Of a stretch of 64,000 nucleotides of DNA, positions 9,889 to 17,790 are shown piece by piece. The position numbers and the translations under genes were made by a program. Positions within the stretch are counted from its first letter, which is position 1, and each line of letters begins with the position of its first letter. Source of the DNA: Cyclobacterium plantarum (GTDB taxonomy: Bacteria; Bacteroidota; Bacteroidia; Cytophagales; Cyclobacteriaceae); NCBI RefSeq assembly GCF_011290685.1, contig NZ_JAANYN010000002.1:917677-981676 (forward strand). Reading direction: 5' to 3'. The notes under the pieces were generated by a model that was not told where the DNA came from, ran no database searches, and was given only the letters and a program-made list of their open reading frames with translations.

Positions 9889-9972
9889 ATTAAGATTCGA
9901 CCAAACTCAATCTGAATTTTTTTCATTTAAAAATCCAGGTTGAGTTTTATATGTTATGGGTTTATTTTAGAC

Positions 9973-10005
9973 AAAACCGCAGCCAAATTGGCTGCGGTTT
10001 TTTAT
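9973..10005 (+). terminator. Intrinsic terminator after the CHRD gene
   Basis: Perfect arms AAAACCGCAGCC and GGCTGCGGTTTT with a 5-nt AAATT loop, followed by further T residues. It lies about 85 bp after the CHRD stop codon. Confidence 0.85.
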
Positions 10006-10082
10006 ATTTTTAATTGATTCATTGGATCATAATTAGAGAAATCCTATCTTAATGAGCAGCCGCCTTTCAAGTCCATAAGCCG

Positions 10083-10562
10083 ATGAGCCCTTCCCAGCAA
10101 AGTTTTTACAAGTCAATTACTTCCTATCCCGCTTTTCTGTGGTACATGTTGGGGAACCTACCCTCAGTCGTTTTTTGGGGCAGTCGCTTACAAAAACTGA
10201 ACCTAGAGGAATGCCATACCATCGTGCCCTTTAATTATAGGTCTAAAAACCCTTTTCGATCTATCTATTTTTCGGCTTTGTCAGGTACTGCGGAACTTGC
10301 ATCGGGAATTCTTTGCATGCTGCATCTTTCCGGAAACACAACCATTTCCATGCTGATTACAGGTTTTAAGGCCGATTTTATCAAAAAGGCCAACCAGGCT
10401 GTCACCATGAAATGCCCCGCGGGGAAGAAAATATCGGATACAATTCAGAAATTAAAATATTCTGGAGATGTAGGTACAGTAACTGTGCCAGTAACCGGTT
10501 ATCATCCGGATGGTGAAATCATTGCAACTTTTGAAATAACCTGGTCCTTCAAAAAGCGGTAA
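10083..10562 (+). CDS. DUF4442 domain protein (hotdog-fold, thioesterase-like)
   Basis: A 159-aa soluble protein. The order of segments (an N-terminal helix, a VPFNYRSKNPFRSIYFSAL strand, then SGTAELASG) matches the DUF4442 family. That family shares the hotdog fold of acyl-CoA thioesterases but has no proven substrate. No signal peptide. It has its own spacer on the left and converges on trxA with about 15 nt between. I assign the family from pattern memory; activity is not shown. Confidence 0.75.
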   Translation: MSPSQQSFYKSITSYPAFLWYMLGNLPSVVFWGSRLQKLNLEECHTIVPFNYRSKNPFRSIYFSALSGTAELASGILCMLHLSGNTTISMLITGFKADFIKKANQAVTMKCPAGKKISDTIQKLKYSGDVGTVTVPVTGYHPDGEIIATFEITWSFKKR

Positions 10563-10577
10563 ACCAACTTCTATTCA

Positions 10578-10895
10578 TCATGCATTTTCCAGGGCATGTT
10601 GCTGGATCACCTGCACCAATTGGTGGGCAGGTACAACTCCAGATTGCCTCCATACCGGTTTGCCTTTATGAAATAGAATCAACGTGGGCACCCCCTTTAC
10701 CTGATATTTACTCGCAGCCAGGGGGTTTTTGTCCACATCAATTTTAATTATTTTTGCCATACCACCCACTTTAGAAGCAGTTTCCTGAAGAATGGGTTGC
10801 ATCATTTGGCATGGCCCGCACCAGGTAGCATAAAAATCCACCAGGACGGGCTGCTCGCCATTTATGAGATCAGAGAAATTTTTTCCACTTGCCAT
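10578..10895 (-). CDS. trxA: Thioredoxin
   Basis: A 105-aa single-domain thioredoxin with the active site WCGPC (C26, C29) and the cis-proline region KGVPTLILF. No signal peptide, so it is a cytoplasmic disulfide reductase. Typical thioredoxin length. A TAATTTTG -7-type box lies 23 bp upstream on the same strand. Bacteroidota often carry several thioredoxins, so the symbol marks the family rather than proven orthology. Confidence 0.92.
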   Translation of the reverse strand: MASGKNFSDLINGEQPVLVDFYATWCGPCQMMQPILQETASKVGGMAKIIKIDVDKNPLAASKYQVKGVPTLILFHKGKPVWRQSGVVPAHQLVQVIQQHALENA

Positions 10896-10917
10896 ATTCC
10901 TTACTTTAAGTTCAGCA

Positions 10918-10925
10918 CAAAATTA
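10918..10925 (-). promoter_or_regulatory. Candidate -7 box (TAATTTTG) of trxA
   Basis: Matches the Bacteroidota TAnnTTTG -7 consensus on the minus strand, 23 bp before the start codon. No TTG is found at the usual -33 distance. Confidence 0.4.
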
Positions 10926-10972
10926 AAAAAATGATTCCGCTCAATCAGTAATAAAAATCACACTAACCAAAA

Positions 10973-11512
10973 TCAGGCCAAAAGGGGTAAGTAACGTTCC
11001 TTGATCAATACCAAATGATGCTCCAGGTGACCAAAAATAATATGAACCAAGGCATGAAGAGACATGGGTTCTCCGCTGACCTTGCCAATAACATCCCATT
11101 GTTCCGGGGGTATTGTTCTGATAAATAGCCAAAACAGCTGACGGTTCAACAAGAAGGAAGATAAAAGCTCCTCCGTGTTCCCTTCATTGAAAGTTGCATT
11201 TTCCACGTAGCTGTTCTGGTCAAAGCCTGGAAAAGCTGCTGACTCCCCCCTACTGATACAAAGTGCCCTGAAATGCATTATTTTTTCTGTATCTACAATA
11301 TGCCCCAAAACCTGGTTCCAAGACCACTTTCCGGTCTGGTAAGTTACTTGTCCCGAACCGGCTTTAATTTTCTGAAAGATTGAAACCATTTGATCTTCCT
11401 GTTCCCTGGAAAGAGCCTTTAGGTTTTTGCCAGCAACCAGGTCGATATACCTTTTATAAAATGGATTGTAAGTACCATCTGTCGGTAACTTCAGTCCCAA
11501 AATAGTCTCCAT
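10973..11512 (-). CDS. DinB-like (DUF664/DinB_2) superfamily protein
   Basis: A 179-aa protein from the ATG at 11512. An ATG at 11542 would add ten residues, but that codon falls inside a TATATTTG promoter box, so 11512 is preferred. The four-helix pattern with spaced histidines (VLGHIVDTEKI, then HALVHIIFGHLEHHLVLIKER) fits the DinB metal-binding bundle, a thiol-transferase/hydrolase-like family often induced by stress. No partner gene is evident; it is divergent from the M3 peptidase. Confidence 0.85.
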   Translation of the reverse strand: METILGLKLPTDGTYNPFYKRYIDLVAGKNLKALSREQEDQMVSIFQKIKAGSGQVTYQTGKWSWNQVLGHIVDTEKIMHFRALCISRGESAAFPGFDQNSYVENATFNEGNTEELLSSFLLNRQLFWLFIRTIPPEQWDVIGKVSGEPMSLHALVHIIFGHLEHHLVLIKERYLPLLA

Positions 11513-11520
11513 AATTTTGT

Positions 11521-11547
11521 TATTTTTGTATTTTAAATTCAAATATA
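11521..11547. promoter_or_regulatory. Face-to-face -7 boxes of the DinB-like and M3 peptidase genes
   Basis: TATTTTTG at 11521-11528 points right, towards the M3 gene. TATATTTG (minus strand, 11540-11547) points left, towards the DinB-like gene. Both fit TAnnTTTG; neither has a TTG at the -33 distance. Confidence 0.4.
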
Positions 11548-11557
11548 AAAATTAGCT

Positions 11558-13588
11558 ATGAATCCATTATTGGAAAATTTCAATACGCCATTCGAAACTG
11601 CACCTTTTCACCTGATAAATAATGAACATTTCCTGCCTGCCATTCAGGCTGCCATACAGATGGCTAGGGAAGACATCAAAACCATAAAGGAAAATTCCCA
11701 ACCCGATTTTTTAAATACTATTGTTGCCCTGGAGAACTCAGGAGAGAAATTATCCAGAACTGCCTCCCTGTTTTTCAATCTCAATGCTGCCGAAACCAAT
11801 GAGGAGATCCAGCGACTTGCCAAGGAAATATCGCCTTTGCTCTCGGCCCATAGCAATGATGTGTTATTGGACGAGAATTTATTTAAGCAGGTAAAAAAGG
11901 TCTATGACCAAAAGGATCAATTGGATCTGAGTACAGAAGAAAGTACTTTATTGGATAAAACCTATAAATCATTTATCAGAAATGGTTCTCTCCTGGATGA
12001 AGCAGGTAAAAAGAAACTTCGGGACATCGACCAGCAACTCTCGATGCTGGGATTGCAATTCGGGGAAAACGTATTGAAGGAAACCAATAATTATGAATTG
12101 ATTATTTCTGAAGAAAAAGACCTTGCGGGCCTGCCCGAAGGAGTTGTGGAGGCAGCTTCACAGGCTGCGGAAGAAAAAGGGAAAAAGGGGAAATGGGTTT
12201 TTACCCTGGCCTTTCCCAGTTATATTCCTTTTATAACTTATGCCAGCAATAGAGATTTAAGGAAAAAACTTTTTATTGCCTACAACACCAAGGCCTGCAA
12301 AGGAGATCAGTTGGACAATAAGGAAATCATAAAGAAAATCATCCAATTAAAAAATCAAAGGGCCAAACTTTTGGGTTATGACAACTTTGCCTCTTTTGTA
12401 TTGGAAGAAAGAATGGCCGCTGACGGTGCACAGGTCCTTTCATTTTTAAATGAACTTTTGGAAAAAGCCCGTCCCAAGGCCAAAGCAGAGATCGCTGAAT
12501 TGGCGGACTTTGCCAGAAAAAAAGATGAATTGGATGATCTTCAAAAATGGGATGTCAGCTATTATGCCGAAAAATTAAAGATGGAGAAATACCAGGTAGA
12601 TGATGAGTTGCTAAAACCCTATTTTGAATTGAACCGTACCATTGAAGGCGTTTTTGCCACGGCAAAAAAATTATACGGTATCTCATTTAAGGAAAATACC
12701 CATATCCCGGTATACCATCCTGAAGTGAAGGCCTACGAGGTCAAAGATGAACGAGGGAACCACCTGGCGGTATTGTATGCCGACTTTTTCCCCAGGCCAG
12801 GAAAAAGGAACGGAGCCTGGATGACCATTTACCGGGGACAAAAAAGATCTGGTAATAAAGAGCAAAGGCCGCACGTTTCCATTGTTTGTAATTTTACAAA
12901 ACCCACCAAAACAAAACCCTCTTTATTGACTTTCAATGAGGTGACTACCCTATTTCATGAGTTTGGGCATGCCTTACATGGAATGCTGGCTGATGGTAAT
13001 TTTGAATCTTTGTCGGGTACCAATGTATATTGGGATTTTGTAGAACTCCCCTCGCAAATATTTGAGAACTGGTGTTATGAAAAAGATTGTCTGGACCTAT
13101 TCGCCAAACATTATCAGACGGGTGAACCAATACCTGAATTCCTTATTGAAAGAATAAAAAAAGCGGCCAATTTTCATCAGGGATACCAGACGGTAAGGCA
13201 GATCAGTTTAGGATTGTTGGATATGGCCTACCATACAGCCGACCCGAATAAAATTCAAGACGTTTTTGCTTTCGAAAAGGAAATCATGAAACCTACTGAA
13301 TTGCTTGAACCGGTAGCAGGCACCATGATGAGTGCTTCCTTTTCCCATATTTTTCAGGGAGGTTATGCGGCCGGATACTACAGTTACAAATGGGCAGAAG
13401 TACTGGATGCCGATGCATTTGAATTATTTCTTGAAAAAGGAATTTTCGATAAAGAGACCGCCCATTCATTCCGGGATAATATATTGGCTATGGGAGGCAA
13501 AGAGCACCCGGATGTCTTATACAAAAAATTCAGGGGAAGATCGCCTAAACCCGATGCCCTGATTAAGAGAGCTGGTCTGTTGGTTTGA
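11558..13588 (+). CDS. dcp: M3 family oligopeptidase (peptidyl-dipeptidase Dcp / oligopeptidase A type)
   Basis: A 676-aa M3 metallopeptidase. The zinc site HEFGH is at residues 467-471 within TTLFHEFGHALHGM, and the C-terminal FSHIFQGGYAAGYYSYKWAEVLDADAF block is typical of the Dcp/OpdA group. No signal peptide, so it should degrade short peptides in the cytoplasm. Full family length. It is divergent from the DinB-like gene and followed by a hairpin terminator. The split between Dcp and oligopeptidase A is not settled here. Confidence 0.93.
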   Translation: MNPLLENFNTPFETAPFHLINNEHFLPAIQAAIQMAREDIKTIKENSQPDFLNTIVALENSGEKLSRTASLFFNLNAAETNEEIQRLAKEISPLLSAHSNDVLLDENLFKQVKKVYDQKDQLDLSTEESTLLDKTYKSFIRNGSLLDEAGKKKLRDIDQQLSMLGLQFGENVLKETNNYELIISEEKDLAGLPEGVVEAASQAAEEKGKKGKWVFTLAFPSYIPFITYASNRDLRKKLFIAYNTKACKGDQLDNKEIIKKIIQLKNQRAKLLGYDNFASFVLEERMAADGAQVLSFLNELLEKARPKAKAEIAELADFARKKDELDDLQKWDVSYYAEKLKMEKYQVDDELLKPYFELNRTIEGVFATAKKLYGISFKENTHIPVYHPEVKAYEVKDERGNHLAVLYADFFPRPGKRNGAWMTIYRGQKRSGNKEQRPHVSIVCNFTKPTKTKPSLLTFNEVTTLFHEFGHALHGMLADGNFESLSGTNVYWDFVELPSQIFENWCYEKDCLDLFAKHYQTGEPIPEFLIERIKKAANFHQGYQTVRQISLGLLDMAYHTADPNKIQDVFAFEKEIMKPTELLEPVAGTMMSASFSHIFQGGYAAGYYSYKWAEVLDADAFELFLEKGIFDKETAHSFRDNILAMGGKEHPDVLYKKFRGRSPKPDALIKRAGLLV

Positions 13589-13594
13589 TAATAT

Positions 13595-13622
13595 AAAGGG
13601 GCACTGAATAAGTGCCCCTTTG
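13595..13622. terminator. Intrinsic terminator after the M3 peptidase
   Basis: Arms AAAGGGGCACT and AGTGCCCCTTT pair perfectly across a 5-nt loop. The stem is flanked by A/T on both sides and could also act on the minus strand, after the small ORF at 13698-13778. Confidence 0.75.
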
Positions 13623-14015
13623 AAAATTTATAACGGACCAAACTGACTTACTCCGTAAATTGTAAAAATAGGTAGGAAACAAAATGGAAAATATTTATCA
13701 AATGATGATAAAACCAATGATCAACAACCAGATTATTGCGGAAACCATTATTAGTACGGTAAATTGCTTATCTTTCATGACTTCAAAATTTAGATGAATA
13801 CCACGGTATTAAGATACAAATAATAGGATATAAAACAAAATTTTATATATATAATAATTTTTATAACCTAATAAAAACCAAGTTATTTATTGTGAAAAAC
13901 CCTACCTTACAGCAAAAAAATTGCTTCCAACGACAATAATTGTGATTTATTTTACCAATACCTCAATTTTTCATGAAGAAAAAAAAATTGAGATTTTAAA
14001 ACAATCTGCTGTTGA
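13623..14015. other. AT-rich intergenic region with one possible micro-ORF
   Basis: No conventional gene. A 26-codon hydrophobic ORF (13698-13778, minus) is listed separately. The rest, especially 13800-14010, is very AT-rich without readable structure. Confidence 0.5.
13698..13778 (-). CDS. Possible 26-aa single-pass membrane microprotein
   Basis: ATG at 13778 to TGA. The peptide has a charged start (MKDKQ) followed by a run of about 20 hydrophobic residues, the classic shape of a small membrane protein. No strong ribosome-binding site, and no homologue is recalled. On the opposite strand a 37-codon ORF overlaps it and looks less protein-like. A chance ORF in AT-rich DNA is a real alternative. 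Confidence 0.3.
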   Translation of the reverse strand: MKDKQFTVLIMVSAIIWLLIIGFIII

Positions 14016-15026
14016 TCATGGTTTGTCTGCGAAAAATTGACTTAGTTCATGGTAGTGCTTTTGGTTTTTGGACATGTTATATGCTGTCCATTTTACTTTT
14101 TTTGACCGGGGATATTTTCTAACATGACAGTCTTTTACCTGGCAGTAATGACAACATGAATCGGGCAGACAAGGGTCTGCATGAACAAACACTTCTACAT
14201 ATCCTGGCAGCCCCTGCTCCAACACTTCTTCTACTTCATGGACTTCATCATGCACCTGTATCAAATCAAAATAATAAGGAAGGGTCAAATGCAAATCAAT
14301 ATGACTGTCACCGCCATATTGCTGAACGCGCATGTTGTGGATATCGATCCAATTCGATTTTCGGTTACGGTTCAGGATTTCCACCGTTTGGTTAATGGCT
14401 TCCGGATTGGACTCATCCATCAAACCCGCAACAGAGCGTCTAACCAAAAAATAACCATTGTAAATGATGTAAATGGCAAAAGCCATGGAAATGATATTAT
14501 CCAGAAAAATCCAGCCGGAAAAATAAATGATACCAATTCCTGCTATCAATACAAAACTACTGATGGCATCGGTGGAAAGATGTCTCCCATCGGCCTCTAA
14601 GGTAATGCTATTGAGTAGTTTTCCCTTTTTTTGAAGCAAATAACCTAAAAATCCATTAACCAGCCCTGAAAAACCTACAAGTGCCATTCCCATCGGCAAA
14701 TCCGTCAACTCCTGAGGGAAAATAAATCCAAGGATGGCCTGATAAATGATAAATATGCCTGCAATAATGATCAATGTCCCCTCAATTCCAGCACTGAAAA
14801 ACTCTATTTTTCCATGCCCGTAGGGATGATTACTATCCTTGGGAAGAGCACTTAAATAAATACTGTATAGCGCAAAACAGGATGCCACTACATTGACAAT
14901 GCTCTCCATGGCATCTGTCAATATGGCATTAGAACGGGTAATATAAAAAGAATAAAACTTGACGGCCAGCAGCAGCAAACTGATGGCCACGGACCAGATG
15001 ATTAGACGCTTCTTTTCTGAATTCAC
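14016..15026 (-). CDS. Cation diffusion facilitator (CDF) family transporter
   Basis: A 336-aa membrane transporter. The N-terminal helices contain the CDF metal-site region (DAMESIVNVVAS), then the conserved HPYGHGKIEFFSA loop. The C-terminal cytoplasmic domain (VEILNRN...HIDLHLTLPYYFDLIQVHDEVHEVEEVL) is the CDF dimerisation fold. An extra Cys/His-rich tail (HADPCLPDSCCHYCQVKDCHVRKYP) could bind metal and is unusual in length. It should export Zn2+ or a related divalent cation from the cytoplasm in exchange for protons. It is divergent from the serine hydrolase. Confidence 0.93.
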   Translation of the reverse strand: MNSEKKRLIIWSVAISLLLLAVKFYSFYITRSNAILTDAMESIVNVVASCFALYSIYLSALPKDSNHPYGHGKIEFFSAGIEGTLIIIAGIFIIYQAILGFIFPQELTDLPMGMALVGFSGLVNGFLGYLLQKKGKLLNSITLEADGRHLSTDAISSFVLIAGIGIIYFSGWIFLDNIISMAFAIYIIYNGYFLVRRSVAGLMDESNPEAINQTVEILNRNRKSNWIDIHNMRVQQYGGDSHIDLHLTLPYYFDLIQVHDEVHEVEEVLEQGLPGYVEVFVHADPCLPDSCCHYCQVKDCHVRKYPRSKKVKWTAYNMSKNQKHYHELSQFFADKP

Positions 15027-15049
15027 ATTTTTTGTACCTGATATTTAAC

Positions 15050-15057
15050 CAAAATTA
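15050..15057 (-). promoter_or_regulatory. Candidate -7 box (TAATTTTG) of the CDF transporter
   Basis: Matches TAnnTTTG on the minus strand, 24 bp before the CDF start codon. The -33 element is not recognisable. Confidence 0.4.
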
Positions 15058-15284
15058 CAGCTATTTGGGTATCCGAAAAATTTATAGCCCAATAAATGCC
15101 AAAGGATGTATAAAAAGCCTTAGGGGCTATGCCTGACATCCATTTTTGGACAAAAAATAAATTCACGGGAGATTCCAGTCTGCGATCCCCAGGAATGATA
15201 ATTCAATAAAAAAACGATGATATGTTGGATTAAATGCTTACTTTCAAAAAGTAAAAAAAACATAAAACCCCAATTTCATTCAAC

Positions 15285-16583
15285 ATGTCTTTCAAAAAAT
15301 TCCTTTTGGTATTAATTGTTATTTTTCAGGTAAATGCCAGCAGCAATGCCCAGACTACCAGCCAACAGCAATCACCCTTCCTAAGCGAAGGAAAGCCGGT
15401 GGATGCAGGCATGTCTGAAGAACGGTTGGATCGCATAGATAGGATGTTGGAAAAGGCCATATCTGATAATACCATTCCCGGAGCGGTGGCCTTGATAGCC
15501 AGAAATGGTAAAATTGTTTTTCATAAAGCCTATGGACAGGCCAATGCCCAAGGAAAAAAACTACAGAAAGACGCCATATTTCGTATTGCATCTCAATCCA
15601 AGGCCATCACGTCCACGGCGGTAATGATGCTTTGGGAGGAGGGTAAATTTCAATTGGATGATCCTATTTCCAAATACATTCCCGAATTTAAAAATCCCCA
15701 GGTATTGGCAAATTTTCGCTATGCGGATACTACTTATACTACCCGAGCCGCCAATAGGGAAATTACTATCAGGCATTTGCTAACCCATACCTCAGGGCTG
15801 GGCTATGGGGTGATCGACGGCGATGAAAGAATGGAAATGATTTACCATAAAGCCGGAACCACCGACCTGTTTACAACAGAAGATGTAAAAATCAAAGACG
15901 TGGTCATGAAACTGGCTAAACTACCCCTGCACCATAACCCGGGTGAAAAATACACCTATGGACTTGGATTGGATGTGCTGGGCTATTTTATCGAAATCAT
16001 GTCCGGAATGACCTTTGAAGCATTTCTTGAAGAAAGGTTATTCGACCCTTTGGGCATGGATGATACCGGGTTTTATTTACCGGAGTCCAAAGCCGACCGC
16101 CTTGTGGCCATACAACATAAAGTAAATGAAAAATGGGAAGATTATCCCAATACTTTTTATGATGTAAATTACCCTGTAAAAGGTGCCAAAACATTCTTTT
16201 CAGGAGGGGCAGGCCTGTCAAGTACCGCTAAGGATTATGCAACCTTTCTTCAAATGTATCTCAATGGGGGTGAGTTAAATGGCAAAAGATTTTTAAGCAG
16301 GACGACTATTTCCACCATGATGGCAGACCAAACGCTGGATCTTTATGGGGGTGCGGATCAGCATTATGGCTTGGCTTTCGGCGTTTTGACCGAACGGGGC
16401 CAGGCTAAAGGAGGCTTGGGCAGTCCGGGTACATTTGTCTGGGGCGGTTATTTCAATACGCAATACTTTGCAGATCCACAGGAGCAAATCATTGGTATTA
16501 TCATGAAACAAACCCAGGGCGGCACAGGAGACCAGACTGCCTGGAAATTCAAACAAATGGTAGGAGCTGCTGTGGATGATTGA
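15285..16583 (+). CDS. Secreted serine hydrolase, class C beta-lactamase / EstB-like
   Basis: A 432-aa enzyme with a signal peptide (residues 1-22, ending NAQ). The SxxK motif SQSK (S103, K106) provides the nucleophile and general base. The DvLG-type block (YTYGLGLDVLGYFIE) follows the position of the class C YxN element, and the C-terminal GGLGSPGTFVWGGYFNTQYFADP segment is typical of EstB-like esterases and D-aminopeptidases. It is probably periplasmic. True beta-lactamase activity is not implied; esterase or peptidase activity is more likely. Confidence 0.92.
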   Translation: MSFKKFLLVLIVIFQVNASSNAQTTSQQQSPFLSEGKPVDAGMSEERLDRIDRMLEKAISDNTIPGAVALIARNGKIVFHKAYGQANAQGKKLQKDAIFRIASQSKAITSTAVMMLWEEGKFQLDDPISKYIPEFKNPQVLANFRYADTTYTTRAANREITIRHLLTHTSGLGYGVIDGDERMEMIYHKAGTTDLFTTEDVKIKDVVMKLAKLPLHHNPGEKYTYGLGLDVLGYFIEIMSGMTFEAFLEERLFDPLGMDDTGFYLPESKADRLVAIQHKVNEKWEDYPNTFYDVNYPVKGAKTFFSGGAGLSSTAKDYATFLQMYLNGGELNGKRFLSRTTISTMMADQTLDLYGGADQHYGLAFGVLTERGQAKGGLGSPGTFVWGGYFNTQYFADPQEQIIGIIMKQTQGGTGDQTAWKFKQMVGAAVDD

Positions 16584-16785
16584 ATTGTGAGTAAATTTCA
16601 TAGCAATAGTCTTAAAAACAATATTTTATATATTTTGATTTATAAGGCTACAATTTATCCTAAGAATAATTTAATTAAAAATTAATTACTGTTAATACTT
16701 AATTAATCCATATATAATCGTATTTTGTTTCCATTAATGTGACGGGTATACCTTCGGTTAAGAGTGAAAATATTCAGACCTCTAT

Positions 16786-17694
16786 ATGAAAGCACTAGTT
16801 TGTTTCCGGATCATTTATCTCCATTTGGTTTTTGCACTGCTTATCTTCTTTCCCCTTGTGTTAAGGGCACAGGACCCTGGCAAGCCGTCGGAGGAAAGCA
16901 AAATGGTGCTGGTACAAACCAAAGATGGCAATGAATACCTGGGGACAATCACCTCAGAGGATGAGATAAAAATCACTATTCGTACTCAAAATCTTGGTGA
17001 CATCACCATCTTCCGATCCGATATTGTTCGGATAAGTGGTATGGACACTGGCAGGATGGTAAACGGGGAATTTTGGTTTTCCAATCCCCAGGCCACCCGA
17101 TACTATTGGCTTCCCAATGGGTATGGATTGAAAAAAGGAGAATCCTATTACCAAAACGTATGGATCTTTTTCAATCAGGTTTCTACCGGAATCACGGATA
17201 ATTTTTCTATTGGAGCCGGAATGGTGCCTCTTTTTCTTTTTGCAGGATCCCAAACACCGGTATGGATCACTCCCAAAGTTTCCATCCCAGTAGTGAAGGA
17301 TAAATTCAACCTTGGAGCAGGAGCATTGGCCGGAACCGTTATTGGTACAGATGAGGGAGGGTTTGGCATGCTATACGGCCTGTCCACTTTCGGCTCCCGG
17401 GATAAAAACCTCACAATAGGATTGGGATGGGCCTTCGCCGGAGGGTCCATTGCCAATGCACCTACTGTTTCTGTTGCGGGGATGATCAGAACGGGCCCCC
17501 GTGGCTATTTTTTAACTGAAAACTATTTTATTTCCGCAGGTGGCGAAACTATCGGTTTAATGTCGGCTGGAGGAAGAAGGATCATCAAAAGGATCAGTCT
17601 GGATTATGGTTTATTTTTGCCGATAGCTCCTGGTTTAGAAACCATTATTGCTGTTCCCTGGTTGGGAATCACCCTGCCATTTGGTAAAAATTAA
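16786..17694 (+). CDS. Exported protein of unknown function, beta-rich
   Basis: A 302-aa protein with a signal peptide (residues 1-28, ending LRAQ). Residues 35-85 look like a small beta domain (VLVQTKDGNEYLGTITSEDE...ITIFRSDIVRI), reminiscent of Sm-like folds that occur N-terminal in some Bacteroidota exported proteins. The rest is Gly-rich alternating strands that could form an outer-membrane barrel. No catalytic motif. It stands between the serine hydrolase and metG. I know no established function for the family. Confidence 0.8.
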   Translation: MKALVCFRIIYLHLVFALLIFFPLVLRAQDPGKPSEESKMVLVQTKDGNEYLGTITSEDEIKITIRTQNLGDITIFRSDIVRISGMDTGRMVNGEFWFSNPQATRYYWLPNGYGLKKGESYYQNVWIFFNQVSTGITDNFSIGAGMVPLFLFAGSQTPVWITPKVSIPVVKDKFNLGAGALAGTVIGTDEGGFGMLYGLSTFGSRDKNLTIGLGWAFAGGSIANAPTVSVAGMIRTGPRGYFLTENYFISAGGETIGLMSAGGRRIIKRISLDYGLFLPIAPGLETIIAVPWLGITLPFGKN

Positions 17695-17776
17695 GTATAG
17701 TGCCCGGGGCCGGTTGGCTTTGGTCCCATACAGTCGATTAATGTGCCTTCATATTTCGCCTAAAACCTATTTTCGC

Positions 17777-17784
17777 TATCTTTG
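17777..17784 (+). promoter_or_regulatory. -7 box (TATCTTTG) directly before metG
   Basis: An exact TAnnTTTG match ending 6 bp before the metG ATG at 17791. A TTTC stands where the -33 TTTG would be. The spacing predicts a start of transcription at or within a few bases of the ATG. Confidence 0.55.
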
Positions 17785-17790
17785 TGGGCT

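Noticed and set aside
13684..13797. 37-codon plus-strand ORF after the M3 terminator
   Set aside because: Lies after a terminator, lacks a promoter and looks less protein-like than the opposite-strand hydrophobic ORF.
15285..16583. Antibiotic-resistance beta-lactamase
   Set aside because: The SxxK motif is shared by many esterases and peptidases; the YxN and KTG elements of true class C enzymes are not clearly present.
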